Shown: positions 17,551-26,971, counted from the first letter of the stretch. The stretch: 64,000 nt of DNA from Leisingera aquaemixtae (GCF_001458395.1 NZ_CYSR01000011.1:1-64000), one strand, 5' to 3'. Translations and numbers: made by a program. Notes: generated from the sequence alone by a model not told the origin.

Positions 17551-17841
17551 TCAGTTCGTGCTGACGGTGCTTGTGGTGGACGGGGTCGCGCCGCCGCCTG
17601 CTGCGGCTGCAAGTCCGGCGGCAGCGGCTGCCGCTCCAAGCGCCGGTGCCACCAGCGGCACAAAGCCGGTGACGCCTTCCGCCTCTGCTGCGGAGGCGGC
17701 GTCCGCCAGCGCTGCAAGACACTCGTCATCGTCGGTGTTCTGGGTGTCTTCGCAATCGTCCTTAGCGGTTGCGGGGCTGACACTCTGGGCGGCAGCGCCG
17801 GTTGCGGACAGGGCCAGGGCCAAAAGGGTAATCCGGATCAT
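17551..17841 (-). CDS. Small secreted protein of the polysaccharide locus
   Basis: 96 aa, unknown function. ATG at 17839-17841 has a clear ribosome-binding site (GGAG, 7-base spacing). The start MIRITLLALALSATGAAA is a signal peptide. The mature part has an acidic segment with two cysteines (DDCEDTQNTDDDEC), then an Ala/Gly-rich hydrophobic stretch (~70-88) and a Ser/Thr tail. Frames on the opposite strand lack coding features, so this - strand gene is preferred. It runs against the operon between wzc-like and yjbH-like genes. The Ala/Gly segment could be a weak membrane or surface anchor. Confidence 0.72.
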   Translation of the reverse strand: MIRITLLALALSATGAAAQSVSPATAKDDCEDTQNTDDDECLAALADAASAAEAEGVTGFVPLVAPALGAAAAAAGLAAAAGGGATPSTTSTVSTN

Positions 17842-18165
17842 CGTCAATCTCCTAAACCTATTCGCCGCCAAGCTATCATGCTCTGCCGGCGCTGCAAATG
17901 CTGCACTGCTGCAAAGCCGCTTTTGTGTGTCCAAAATGGTGTTTTTCCGCCGCCGTCCGGCGGCAAAACCACTAGCGGAAACCGCAGCAGCCGCGCAACC
18001 GCCGGTTTTGCTCCGGCAAGGGTTGCGCTGGCGTCCGAAACAGGGAAAGAGACAGGCAGATTCGCCACAGCAGAAAGACATTTCCGGCCTTTTCTCCAGC
18101 CAGCGGGACAGTCCGCCGAAAAACGGATAAAGGGGCGGCAGGCCAGCAGTACATTCTTAGACGGT
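17842..18165. other. Divergent promoter region
   Basis: 324 bases between the small secreted gene (-) and the yjbH-like gene (+), so it should carry promoters in both directions. A CCGCCG/CGGCGG hairpin occurs at 17947-17963. No coding sequence or recognised operator was found. Because of the terminator upstream, the yjbH-yjbF-wza group probably has its own promoter here. Confidence 0.45.
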
Positions 18166-20292
18166 ATGACAAACGTGATTTTCCAGGGACGGCAATTGCT
18201 TTCGGCAGCACTCATGGCGGCCGCCCCGGCACTCGCCCCTTCACTGGCCCAGGCGCAAAGCACTTCGGTCTACGGCACGCCGGGATTGATCGAAACGCCT
18301 ACGGCTGAAATGTATCCCGACGGCACCCTGGCCTTTACCAGCGGTGTGCTGGACCAGACCCTGCGGGCCACGATGACCTTTCAGATGCTGCCTTGGGTGC
18401 ATGGCAGCTTCCGCTATGCGGTGATCGAGGGCTTCGACGGGGAGATCGGCGACCGTTTCGACCGCAGCTTCGACCTGCACTTCCAGCTGCGCGAGGAAGG
18501 CCGGACGTCCCCGGCCCTGGCATTGGGCTTGCGCGACTTCGGCGGCACCGGCATCTATGCCTCGGAATATCTGGTTGCCACCAAGACCATCCGGGACCGG
18601 CTGAAACTGTCCGGCGGCATCGGCTGGGGGCGGCTGGCCGGACGCGGCAGTTTCTCCAACCCGCTGGGTCTGCTCAGCAGCCGGTTCGACACCCGCAGCG
18701 ATCCTCGTGCGGGCAACATCACCGAAACGGGGCGGCTGGACTTCGGCAATTGGTTCCGGGGCGAAGCGGCGCTGTTCGGCGGCGCCAGCTGGGCCTACAG
18801 CGACCGCTTGACCCTGCTCGCGGAATATTCCCCGGACCTCTATACCAAAGAGCGGGACCGCATCGGTTTCGAGGTCAGCTCGCCGTTCAACTTCGGCGCC
18901 CAGTACCGTTTGAAGAACGGGGCGCAGGTGACCGCGGCCTTCATGTACGGCACCACCCTGGGGCTCAACTACAGCTATTTCATCGACCCGCGGCAAAGCG
19001 TGGCGCCGGGCGGGCAGGGCGCCTCGCCGCCGCCGCTGCAGCCGATCGACCGGGTGGCGCTGGCCAGCTGGAACCTGCCTGATACCGCGGCACCCGGCCG
19101 CCGGCAGCAGGTCCTGACGCGCAGCCTGGAACTGGAAGGGCTGCGGCTGGTCTATCTGGAGGACGCCGGCGGCACGCTGCGGATCGGGGTTGAAAACGGC
19201 ACCTACGGCCAGGCGGCGCAGGCTGTCGGGCGGGCGGCACGGGTGCTGGCCAATACCCAGCCTGCTCGGGTGCAAAGCTTTGATATCGCGCTCATGTCGA
19301 ACGGCGTGCCGCTCAGTTCCGTGCGCATCGCCCGCCAGGATCTCTATGAGCTGGAGCATGATCCCGACGGGGCCTGGCGCAGCTTTGCCCGGGCTGAGGT
19401 GTCCGACAGCCTGACGCTGGTCAGGGGCGGCTTCACCGATGCGGCCTATCCGAATTTCAGCTACCGGTTCGGCCCCTATCTGCAGGCTTCGTTCTTCGAC
19501 CCGGATGCGCCGCTGCGCTATGAAATCGGCGCCCAGATGGGGCTGGATTACACCGCCGCCCCGGGGTTCACCCTGTCTGCCGGACTGCGCCAGCCGGCCG
19601 CCGGCAACCTCGATGACAGCCAGCGGCAGTCGAATTCGGTGATCCAGCGGGTGCGGTCCGACTGGGGGATTTACGCCCGGGAATCCGATCTGCGCGTCGA
19701 GCATCTGACCGCCGAATACATCTGGCGTCCCGGTACCGATCTTTACGCCCGCACCACGGCGGGTTATCTGGAAACCATGTACGGCGGCCTCTCGGGCGAA
19801 GTGCTGTGGTTCCCGGCGGACAGCCGCCTGGCGCTGGGTGCCGAGGTGAATTACGTCAAGCAGCGCGATTTTGACGTGCTGTTCGGGTTCCAGGACTACT
19901 CGGTCGCGACCGGCCATGTCTCCGCCTATTACGATTTGCCCGGCGAATACCACGCCCAGGTGGACGCAGGCCGCTATCTGGCCGGGGACTACGGGGCTAC
20001 CGTCACGCTCGACCGCGAATTTGCCAATGGCTTCAAGGTCGGCGCCTTCTTTACCCTGACCACGGTCAGCTTCGACGACTTCGGCGAGGGCTCCTTTGAC
20101 AAGGGGATCCGGCTGGAGATTCCGGTGTCCTGGCTGACCGGCCGCCCGTCGCGCGACCGGCTGGCGCAGGTGATCCGCCCGGTGCTGCGCGATGGCGGCG
20201 CCCGGCTTAACGTGCGCAACCGGCTGTATGGCGTGACCCGCGAGGCGCGCGCCCAGCAGCTGGCCAAGGGATGGGGGAGGTTCCTGCGATGA
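18166..20292 (+). CDS. yjbH: YjbH/GfcD-like outer-membrane polysaccharide protein
   Basis: 708 aa. The N-terminus (1-30) is a signal peptide ending SLAQA. It is followed by STSVYGTPGLIETPTAEMYP, the characteristic beginning of YjbH/YmcA-type beta-barrel proteins. The remainder is rich in alternating aromatic and polar strands (for example LNYSYFIDPRQ, YETMYGGLSG-like turns), as expected for an outer-membrane barrel. YjbH works with YjbF and other Yjb proteins in exopolysaccharide secretion. ATG 18166 is chosen because it gives the signal peptide; the frame extends farther upstream without coding character. Its end overlaps the yjbF-like start (ATGA). Confidence 0.85.
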   Translation: MTNVIFQGRQLLSAALMAAAPALAPSLAQAQSTSVYGTPGLIETPTAEMYPDGTLAFTSGVLDQTLRATMTFQMLPWVHGSFRYAVIEGFDGEIGDRFDRSFDLHFQLREEGRTSPALALGLRDFGGTGIYASEYLVATKTIRDRLKLSGGIGWGRLAGRGSFSNPLGLLSSRFDTRSDPRAGNITETGRLDFGNWFRGEAALFGGASWAYSDRLTLLAEYSPDLYTKERDRIGFEVSSPFNFGAQYRLKNGAQVTAAFMYGTTLGLNYSYFIDPRQSVAPGGQGASPPPLQPIDRVALASWNLPDTAAPGRRQQVLTRSLELEGLRLVYLEDAGGTLRIGVENGTYGQAAQAVGRAARVLANTQPARVQSFDIALMSNGVPLSSVRIARQDLYELEHDPDGAWRSFARAEVSDSLTLVRGGFTDAAYPNFSYRFGPYLQASFFDPDAPLRYEIGAQMGLDYTAAPGFTLSAGLRQPAAGNLDDSQRQSNSVIQRVRSDWGIYARESDLRVEHLTAEYIWRPGTDLYARTTAGYLETMYGGLSGEVLWFPADSRLALGAEVNYVKQRDFDVLFGFQDYSVATGHVSAYYDLPGEYHAQVDAGRYLAGDYGATVTLDREFANGFKVGAFFTLTTVSFDDFGEGSFDKGIRLEIPVSWLTGRPSRDRLAQVIRPVLRDGGARLNVRNRLYGVTREARAQQLAKGWGRFLR

Positions 20293-20930
20293 GGCTGTTC
20301 CGCACTGCCCTGATCTGCCTGCTGCTGGCGTCCTGCGGCGACGCCAGGGACGAACTCGACCTGCTGCGCGGCGCGCTGCAGCCTGATGCGCCCCGGTTCC
20401 ATCCGCGCGCCAATGCACTGGCGTCTGTGCGCCCGATCCCGCCGCGGCTGGAGGTGAGCTTTCCCAGCCGCGACCTGAGCGGCGTCATGCTGCTGGAGAC
20501 CGAGCGGGCAGGGGTGCAGACCTGGCTGACCGCCGATGGCGCCACGATCACGCTGGAGAAGGGTTTCCTCACCTCCGCCAAGGGGTTCGGCTCTGGTCTG
20601 GCGGCCTCGGATGTGCGGCAAAGCGCGGCGCTGGTGCTGGCCCGGCAGGAGGGCACGGCGGAGCGGTTCCACAGTTTTCTGAACGGCAACGACCAGATCG
20701 AACTGCATGCCTACAAATGCGTTGTGACGCGCCTGGGGCCGGAGAGCATTTTTCTGCGCGGCCTGCCGGTTGCCGCTCAAAAGCTGCAGGAACGCTGCCA
20801 CGGGGTAGCGGAAAGCTTCACGAATACCTATTGGGTGCGGCAGGGAGTCCCCGAGGTTTTGCAATCCTCGCAGTGGACCGGCAGCTTCCTTGGCAACCTC
20901 TTTATGAAGACGGTGCCGGATGAGATTTGA
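20289..20930 (+). CDS. yjbF: YjbF/GfcB-like lipoprotein
   Basis: 213 aa. A lipoprotein signal with lipobox LLASC (Cys at about residue 16) is followed by a soluble domain (PRLEVSFPSRDLSGVMLLE, then ITLEKGFLTSAKGFGSGLAA) typical of the YjbF family. YjbF and YjbH occur together in Gram-negative polysaccharide loci. YjbF is anchored in the outer membrane and probably assists export or assembly. The gene starts in the ATGA overlap with yjbH and ends just before the Wza-like gene, so the three form one translational unit. Confidence 0.87.
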   Translation: MRLFRTALICLLLASCGDARDELDLLRGALQPDAPRFHPRANALASVRPIPPRLEVSFPSRDLSGVMLLETERAGVQTWLTADGATITLEKGFLTSAKGFGSGLAASDVRQSAALVLARQEGTAERFHSFLNGNDQIELHAYKCVVTRLGPESIFLRGLPVAAQKLQERCHGVAESFTNTYWVRQGVPEVLQSSQWTGSFLGNLFMKTVPDEI

Positions 20931-20955
20931 TTGTAAGTTGATTGGAGGACGCACC

Positions 20956-22335
20956 GTGCGCCGCATTTCCGTTGCCCTCAGCGCCTTGGCTCTGGCTGGA
21001 CTGATGTCCGGCTGCTCAACCGTCTACCGCAGCCCTGCCGTGAAGGCAGGCGTGTCGGACGCGGGCAAGGTCCGGGTGGTGGCCGTGACCCCGGAAACCG
21101 TGCTGGTCGCCAACCGCGCCGCCTATCAGCCCAAGACCCTGCCAGCCGTCTTCCAGATCTCCGCAGGCTCGGGTGCCGGGGCCAGCCCGCGCGGCCTGGG
21201 CCGGCTGCCCGACGCGCCCTCCACCCAGGACGGCAGCCGCCAGGGGCTGCGGCTGGATCCGCCGCCCGCCGTGGACCCCGGCCCCTATACCATCGGCACC
21301 GGCGATGTGGTTGTTCTGTCGACCCCGTCGACGCAAGGCACCGTGGCAGAACTGTCCGGACTGCTGGCGGCGCAAAACAGCCGCAACGGCTACACCGTGC
21401 AGGATGACGGCTCGATCAACATCCCGGACGTGGGCCGGGTGCGCATCGCGGGCCTTACCGTGGACGAGGCCGAGGCGCTCCTGTTCCAGCGCCTGGTGGA
21501 AAGCCAGATCGACCCGACCTTCAGCCTTGAGATTTCCGAATTCAATTCCCGCCGGGTCTCGATCGGCGGCGCCGTGGGCCAGCCCGGCGTTTACCCCATC
21601 ACCCTGACGCCGCTCACTCTGGGCGAGGCGCTGGCGGCGGCGGGCTCGGTCTCGGTGGCGGATATCGACACCAGCTCGGTCCGGATCTACCGCGATGGCA
21701 CCATGTACCAGATCCCGCTGGAGGATCTCTATGCCCGCTCCGAGCTGCAGCGCCTCAAGCTGCTGGCGGATGACTCGGTGTTTGTGGACACCGATTACGA
21801 CCTTGGCCGCGCCGAGCGTTATTTCGCGCAGCAGATCCAGCTGCAGCAGACCACCCTGGCGGGCCGCCGTGCTGCGATTGACGAACTGACCGCCGCCCTC
21901 ACCCTGCGCCGCGCCGACCTTGATGAGCAGCGGGAGAACTTCTCCCAGGCGCTGGAGCTGGACGCGGTGGACCGGGATTACGTCTATCTCAGCGGCGAGG
22001 TCCGCACCCAGGGCCGCTACACGCTGCCGTTCGGCCGAAAGGCGACGCTGGCGGATGCGCTGTTCGACACCGGCGGCGGCATCGCCAAGGAGACCGGCGA
22101 CGCGTCGCAGGTCTACGTGCTGCGCGCCTCCGGCGACATCCGCGAGTTCGGCGCCGTCACCGCCTGGCATCTGGACGTGCGCAATGCCGCGCATCTGCCG
22201 CTGGCCGCCCGTTTCCAGCTGCGCCCCGATGACATCGTGTTTGTGGCCGAAAACCCTGTCACCCGCTGGGGCCGCACCATCAACCAGATCACACCGTCTC
22301 TGATCACGGCTCCGATCAATGCGGTGGCGGATTAA
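20956..22335 (+). CDS. Wza-like polysaccharide export lipoprotein
   Basis: 459 aa. GTG at 20956, preceded by GGAGG (20944-20948), starts a lipoprotein signal with lipobox LMSGC. A poly-export (Wza) domain (~110-190) follows, with the motif GPYTIGTGDVVVLS, then SLBB-type repeats (RRVSIGGAVGQPGVYPI and YVYLSGEVRTQGRYTLP) separated by a coiled-coil insert. The protein forms the outer-membrane export channel that docks with the Wzc-like kinase. An ATG at 20920 within the previous gene is less likely since it would spoil the signal peptide. Confidence 0.9.
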   Translation: MRRISVALSALALAGLMSGCSTVYRSPAVKAGVSDAGKVRVVAVTPETVLVANRAAYQPKTLPAVFQISAGSGAGASPRGLGRLPDAPSTQDGSRQGLRLDPPPAVDPGPYTIGTGDVVVLSTPSTQGTVAELSGLLAAQNSRNGYTVQDDGSINIPDVGRVRIAGLTVDEAEALLFQRLVESQIDPTFSLEISEFNSRRVSIGGAVGQPGVYPITLTPLTLGEALAAAGSVSVADIDTSSVRIYRDGTMYQIPLEDLYARSELQRLKLLADDSVFVDTDYDLGRAERYFAQQIQLQQTTLAGRRAAIDELTAALTLRRADLDEQRENFSQALELDAVDRDYVYLSGEVRTQGRYTLPFGRKATLADALFDTGGGIAKETGDASQVYVLRASGDIREFGAVTAWHLDVRNAAHLPLAARFQLRPDDIVFVAENPVTRWGRTINQITPSLITAPINAVAD

Positions 22336-22435
22336 TCCGCGGTCCTTCCGGACCTGAGAGCCGTACGCTGCAGGCCTCCTGTCCGGAGGAATGCATATTT
22401 TTTGCGAACGCAGTTTGATAAAGAGTTTTTTCACG

Positions 22436-23755
22436 ATGAAGCTATTGCACCGGCTCAAAGGCAACAAGACGCTCCTGCGCCTGCTTGGCGGCGGCGCTGT
22501 CGCGGTGCTGATCAAAGGGTCAGCCGCCGCGGCGTCACTCGCCATGTTCACCGCATTGGCCTGGGTCACCGACACGGAGAGCTTCGGGGTCATCGGGTTC
22601 TGCTTCTCCCTGGCAACGCTGCTCGCGGTTGCAGGGTCTTTTGGGCAGCGCATGATGTCCCTGAAGGACGCCGCCATCGCCCATGAAAATGCGGACGGAC
22701 GGACGCTCGCTCTGATCGGGAAATCCAGCCTGCTGGTTGTCGTTCTCGGCACACTGGCCTGCGCGCTGTTGCTGGTTCCGGCCAGGGCCTTCGGCCTCCT
22801 GCAGCTGGACACGCAGGTGTTTGCGGCCATGGCTGTCCTGGCGGCCGCCCTGGCATTCGCCGAGAACGCCGTTCATTTCTTCCGCGGATACCGGACGATT
22901 GCGTTTTCCCTGCTGCCCCGGGATATCTTCTGGAGGCTGGCAATTCTGGCGGTTTGCCTGGGCCTCTGGGGCTTTTCGCTCAGCCTGTCTGCGGCAGCTG
23001 CGGTGTGGCTTTTAGGCCTGCCGTTGATTGCCCTGATCCTGCTTCAGGCCGGAAGCGATCCCTATCTGCGCAGGCCCATAGCACTGCGAGAGTTGTTTGC
23101 GGCCGCGGCTGCACGGGTGCGGACGGGGTTGCCGCTTTGGGGCACATCGCTGATCCAGACGGTTGGCGGGCCGGTGCTGGCGCCGGTCATTCTGGGCGTG
23201 GTGCTTTCGCCTGATGAGGTCGGCCCCTTCTTCGCGGCCTTCCGGATCGCGCTAGTCCTTGACCTCTTCACCCTCGCATCCGCCATGGTCGTGGCGCCGC
23301 TGGTTGCCCGCGGGCATGCCAACAGGAATTTCGCCGAAACACAGGCCATGCTGCGCTACTCTGTCCTCCTCGTCAGCCTGGCCACACTGGTCAGCTTTCT
23401 GATCATCGTGTTTTATGGCGACTGGCTGCTTGCCCTGATGAACCCGGACTTTGCAACCGCGGCCCCAGCCCTGACAGTTCTGGGGGCCGGCTTTCTGATT
23501 TCCGTCTGCTGCGGCCCGGTGCCTAACATCCTGGAACTGGCCGGCCAGGAAAAAATTCTCCTGCGGCGGCTGGTCTGGTTCAACTGCATCTGCCTTGCCG
23601 CCCTGGTCCCGGCCACCGAACATTTCGGCATGACCGGCGCGGCAGTCTGCACCGCAGGGCTGCGCGCGGTCACGCATATCACCCTTTTATTTACCGTCAA
23701 AAAGCGGGTCGGCATCGACCCTTCCATTTTCTCATTGTGGAGCAAAGCCGCATGA
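22436..23755 (+). CDS. Wzx-like polysaccharide flippase
   Basis: 439-aa integral membrane protein with about 12 hydrophobic helices across its length and few charged residues, of the MOP/MATE-like polysaccharide transporter type (Wzx/RfbX). It would move the lipid-linked repeat unit across the inner membrane. ATG 22436 is chosen; ATG 22391 sits only one base from a GGAGG and would add a 15-residue non-membrane extension. Its stop overlaps the sulfotransferase start (ATGA). Identity rests on topology and context rather than a motif. Confidence 0.78.
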   Translation: MKLLHRLKGNKTLLRLLGGGAVAVLIKGSAAAASLAMFTALAWVTDTESFGVIGFCFSLATLLAVAGSFGQRMMSLKDAAIAHENADGRTLALIGKSSLLVVVLGTLACALLLVPARAFGLLQLDTQVFAAMAVLAAALAFAENAVHFFRGYRTIAFSLLPRDIFWRLAILAVCLGLWGFSLSLSAAAAVWLLGLPLIALILLQAGSDPYLRRPIALRELFAAAAARVRTGLPLWGTSLIQTVGGPVLAPVILGVVLSPDEVGPFFAAFRIALVLDLFTLASAMVVAPLVARGHANRNFAETQAMLRYSVLLVSLATLVSFLIIVFYGDWLLALMNPDFATAAPALTVLGAGFLISVCCGPVPNILELAGQEKILLRRLVWFNCICLAALVPATEHFGMTGAAVCTAGLRAVTHITLLFTVKKRVGIDPSIFSLWSKAA

Positions 23756-24672
23756 GCACCCCGAATTTCTTCCTGATTGGCGCCCCCAAATGCGGCACCA
23801 CCGCAATTGCCGAATACTTGGCGGAACGCGAAGATGTCTTCTTCTCCAAACCCAAGGAACCGCTGTTCTGGTGCAGCGATCTCGGCATCGAGCCGCACGC
23901 GCTGCGCCCGGAAACGCAGGCAGAGTATGACGCCCTGTTTGCCGCTGCCGACCCGGCACGGCACAGGATCATCGGCGAGGGGACAACCTCCTATTTGCGC
24001 TCAGCGCAGGCGGTCAGCACCTGTGCCAGCCGCTACCCCGAAGCCAAGTTCGTGGCGATCCTGAGAAACCCCGCTGATGTGGCCCACGCCTTCCATATGG
24101 AGCAGCTCTACACCGGCCTCGAAACCGAACAGGACTTTGCCGCCGCCTGGCAGGATCAGGCCCGCCGCGAAGCGGAATGGGACGCGGCCAGGGACGGGCG
24201 CCCGGACAGCCTGCTCTACCGGCGGATCGCGGCGTTTTCCCCGCAGATCGAACGCTTCTTTGAGCTGGTGCCCGCGCCCCGGCGCAAGGTGATCATCTAT
24301 GACGATTTCCGCGATGACCCGCGGGCGGTCTGGCTGGACCTGCTGTCCTTCCTTGGCCTGCCGGACGACGGGCGCACGGATTTTTCGCCCCGCAATGCCG
24401 CCCACGCCCAGCGGTTTCCCCGGCTGTCGCACTTCCTGCTGGCCCCCCCGGGGCCGCTGGCCCCGGCGGTCAGGACCCTGCGCCTGGCGCTTCTGGCGCG
24501 CGACAGCAAGCTGGTTGCCGCGCTCAAGGGCTTCCTGAACGTCAAACGCCCCCGGCCCCGGCTGGACGATGCGCTGCGGGCGGAAGTAACCGCCTGGTTC
24601 CGCCCCGGCGTGGAGCGCCTGGAAACCCTGCTGCAGCGGGACCTGTCCGCCTGGAAGGGAGAGGGGAGATGA
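23752..24672 (+). CDS. PAPS-dependent sulfotransferase
   Basis: 306 aa. The 5'-phosphosulfate-binding loop IGAPKCGTTAIAEYL lies at about residues 8-22 and the 3'-phosphate-binding region FVAILRNPADVAHAFHME at about 100-117; both define sulfotransferases that use 3'-phosphoadenosine 5'-phosphosulfate. Being translationally coupled to the flippase (ATGA, 23752) and the glycosyltransferase (ATGA, 24669), it most likely sulfates the polysaccharide repeat unit or its lipid-linked precursor. The acceptor sugar is unknown. Confidence 0.88.
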   Translation: MSTPNFFLIGAPKCGTTAIAEYLAEREDVFFSKPKEPLFWCSDLGIEPHALRPETQAEYDALFAAADPARHRIIGEGTTSYLRSAQAVSTCASRYPEAKFVAILRNPADVAHAFHMEQLYTGLETEQDFAAAWQDQARREAEWDAARDGRPDSLLYRRIAAFSPQIERFFELVPAPRRKVIIYDDFRDDPRAVWLDLLSFLGLPDDGRTDFSPRNAAHAQRFPRLSHFLLAPPGPLAPAVRTLRLALLARDSKLVAALKGFLNVKRPRPRLDDALRAEVTAWFRPGVERLETLLQRDLSAWKGEGR

Positions 24673-25733
24673 AGGTCCTGTTTCTCACCGTTCGGGCCGA
24701 TCTCGGCGGCGGGCCGGAGCATCTGTACCAGCTTCTCAAGCACCGCCCAAAGGGGATCGGGGCTTATGTGGCCTGCCCGGATGACAAGCCCTACCACGAC
24801 CGCTATCGCGCGCTGCTGGGGCCTGACAGAATCGTCCCGCTGCCGCACCGCGCGTTCTCGCTGGGATCGCTGGCCGCAACCGCAAGGTTCATACGCCGCG
24901 AAGGAATCGACGTGCTGCACTCCCATGGCAAGGGCGCTGGGCTTTATGCCCGCGTGCTGGGGCTGTGGACCGGGCGCCCTGTGGTGCATACGTTCCACGG
25001 GCTTCACACTGGTGAATACAGCCCGCTGAAGAAAGCCTTGTACCTCCGTCTTGAGCAGCTCCTGGGCTTGGGCACGCAAAAGGCCATCTGCGTGTCGGAA
25101 GGCGAGGCCCGGCTCATCCGGGAGGCTGGGGTCAGCCGCGCTGACAAGCTGGCGGTGATCCCCAACGGCATCGAAATCCCCGAAACGGTAACGCGGCCGC
25201 GATGGGATGGCGGGATGCTCCGGCTGCTGGCAGTCAGCAGGTATGACCATCAGAAGAACCCGGATCTGCTCATCGATATCGCCAAGGCGCTCAGCGGCAG
25301 CCTCCGGTTCCACCTGGATGTGATCGGCACCGGAGAGCGGCTGCCGCAGATCCAGCAGCGCCTCAACGATGAGGGTCTTGCGCAGCATGTCACGCTGCAC
25401 GGCGGCGTCGCCAACCCTCGCGACCACTTCCGGCGGGCCCATGCCTTTGTGTCGACCTCACGCTGGGAGGGCATGCCGCTGGCGGTTCTGGAAGCCATGT
25501 CCGAAGCGCTTTGCGTTCTGGCCACCGATGTGGTCGGCAATGCCGACGTGATCCGGGACGGGAAGACCGGGCGCCTGTTCCGGACCTCGGACGAGGCCGT
25601 CCGGATGCTGCAGGGGCTGACCGTGGAGGACTGCGCGCGTCTGAGCGCAGCCGCGCGCCGGGAGGCTGAGCAGACCTATTCTGCCGACGTTATGGCGGCA
25701 AAAACCTATCAGGTATACGGTGTCGCCGGATAG
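24669..25733 (+). CDS. Glycosyltransferase, GT4 family
   Basis: 354 aa with a GT-B fold. The N-terminal domain has LGGGPEHLYQLLK and a mid-region HTFHGLHTGEYS; the C-terminal domain has the nucleotide-sugar signature STSRWEGMPLAVLEAMSEAL with the ExxxxxxxE pattern of retaining GT4 enzymes. It adds a sugar to the lipid-linked repeat unit on the cytoplasmic side. Donor and acceptor cannot be told. It is the last gene of this operon and overlaps tail-to-tail by 25 bp with the opposite Wzy-like gene. Confidence 0.88.
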   Translation: MKVLFLTVRADLGGGPEHLYQLLKHRPKGIGAYVACPDDKPYHDRYRALLGPDRIVPLPHRAFSLGSLAATARFIRREGIDVLHSHGKGAGLYARVLGLWTGRPVVHTFHGLHTGEYSPLKKALYLRLEQLLGLGTQKAICVSEGEARLIREAGVSRADKLAVIPNGIEIPETVTRPRWDGGMLRLLAVSRYDHQKNPDLLIDIAKALSGSLRFHLDVIGTGERLPQIQQRLNDEGLAQHVTLHGGVANPRDHFRRAHAFVSTSRWEGMPLAVLEAMSEALCVLATDVVGNADVIRDGKTGRLFRTSDEAVRMLQGLTVEDCARLSAAARREAEQTYSADVMAAKTYQVYGVAG

Positions 25734-26971
25734 AGGTTCCTGGCAGTTGCTGCCCCTCTCTTGTTCCTAAGGCCCCCGGACTGGGTCTGAAGAAGATAGT
25801 GGGCGGTGATAAACAACCATGCAAACGGCATAGAGTACCAGATTGTACCTGTATCCACGGTTAGCCCATGCACGGCTTCGGACAAAACGACCGCAAAAAA
25901 CACGACGCCACGGCGGTTTTTCAGCGCGGACGCCGCAGATATTGCGATCAGCCAGATCCAAAGCAGGATATTGACAGCCCCGGCGAGCAGTCCGAATTCA
26001 ACAAGGATCGTCAAATAGGAGTTGTCGCCCCAGACTCCATAGTCGCTGTTGATGTTCTTGTATCCAATTCCAAGGAACCAATTTTCCTGGAAAACAGCGA
26101 TCAGGTGAATCCAGTTTACAAAACGGCCGGTTTGCAGAAACGTGCTGTTTCCCGAAATGTTCAGGAAATCCAGCCGCTGAAGGTTGTATGTAACGCTTTG
26201 CGGAAGCAACAGGCTGAACTCGGACAGCAGAAATGGAATCGACAAAAGGGTAAATACCGTGGCGCAGCCCGCCATAGCCCAGCCGGTTCGCCCGAGCAGA
26301 AATGGCAGCGCCAGACCGTAGGCAAGCAGAAGGTGCAGCGTGGCTGCGCGCGAGGACGCGATCCATGTCGCGTAAAAGGACACTGCGAAAATGAGCAGAG
26401 TCACCAGGAAGCGGCTTCTCCTTCGTCCGAACACAAGCACTCCCAACCCGCAGACGCTTCCCCACACTGCGGTCAGATGCCCGAAGTCCGAGCTGTTGCC
26501 GAGTACTCCGCCGGCTCTCAGGCTCGGACCTGAACCATCTCCGGCCCAAAGGGCTTGCTGATTGCTTCGGATTTGAATCCCCAGATGATGGAGCACGATC
26601 CCCAAGAGGACCGCAATGAAGCCTCCCCAGAAAAAGAGAAATGTCATTCGCCAGACTTTTTCCTCGGACATGGGTTGGGAAATAAGCAGGATGGCGGGGA
26701 GCATGATGAAAATCATTCTTGCGAAGGCAAGGTCCCTGGCCGAAAACTCGTTAACGATGCTTCCGGCCAAAAATGAAAAGGTCAGGGTACAGATCAGCAG
26801 GGTCAGAAGAAAGCCGAGGCCCGTTTTTGCGACAGACGAAATCCTCGGCAGGGCCAGCGCAAGAAATGCGAAAGACATCAAGTCCAGCAGGCCGATCGAG
26901 AAGCCGTCAGAAATACGTGCAGCAGTAAACGGCGCAAACAACAGGAAAAATGAAATCAAGCCAACTTTCAT
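25709..26971 (-). CDS. Wzy-like polysaccharide polymerase (O-antigen ligase family)
   Basis: 420-aa membrane protein with about ten hydrophobic helices. A large periplasmic loop (~270-330) contains NISGNSTFLQTGRFVNWIH and FLGIGYKNINSDYGVWGDNSYL, the G-x-G-x/D-N-x-Y pattern seen in Wzy and WaaL enzymes. It would join flipped repeat units into the polymer. The gene is on the strand opposite the main operon and is visibly less GC-rich than its neighbours, as is common for polymerases exchanged between strains. WaaL-type ligase activity cannot be excluded. Confidence 0.83.
   Translation of the reverse strand: MKVGLISFFLLFAPFTAARISDGFSIGLLDLMSFAFLALALPRISSVAKTGLGFLLTLLICTLTFSFLAGSIVNEFSARDLAFARMIFIMLPAILLISQPMSEEKVWRMTFLFFWGGFIAVLLGIVLHHLGIQIRSNQQALWAGDGSGPSLRAGGVLGNSSDFGHLTAVWGSVCGLGVLVFGRRRSRFLVTLLIFAVSFYATWIASSRAATLHLLLAYGLALPFLLGRTGWAMAGCATVFTLLSIPFLLSEFSLLLPQSVTYNLQRLDFLNISGNSTFLQTGRFVNWIHLIAVFQENWFLGIGYKNINSDYGVWGDNSYLTILVEFGLLAGAVNILLWIWLIAISAASALKNRRGVVFFAVVLSEAVHGLTVDTGTIWYSMPFAWLFITAHYLLQTQSGGLRNKRGAATARNLYPATPYT

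Noticed and set aside
17947-17963. CCGCCG/CGGCGG stem as terminator
   Set aside because: No T-run on either strand after the stem.
17540-18130. 196-codon frame on the + strand across the wzc-yjbH gap
   Set aside because: The opposite strand offers a signal peptide and ribosome-binding site (17551-17841); the + frame is Ala/Pro-rich shadow sequence.
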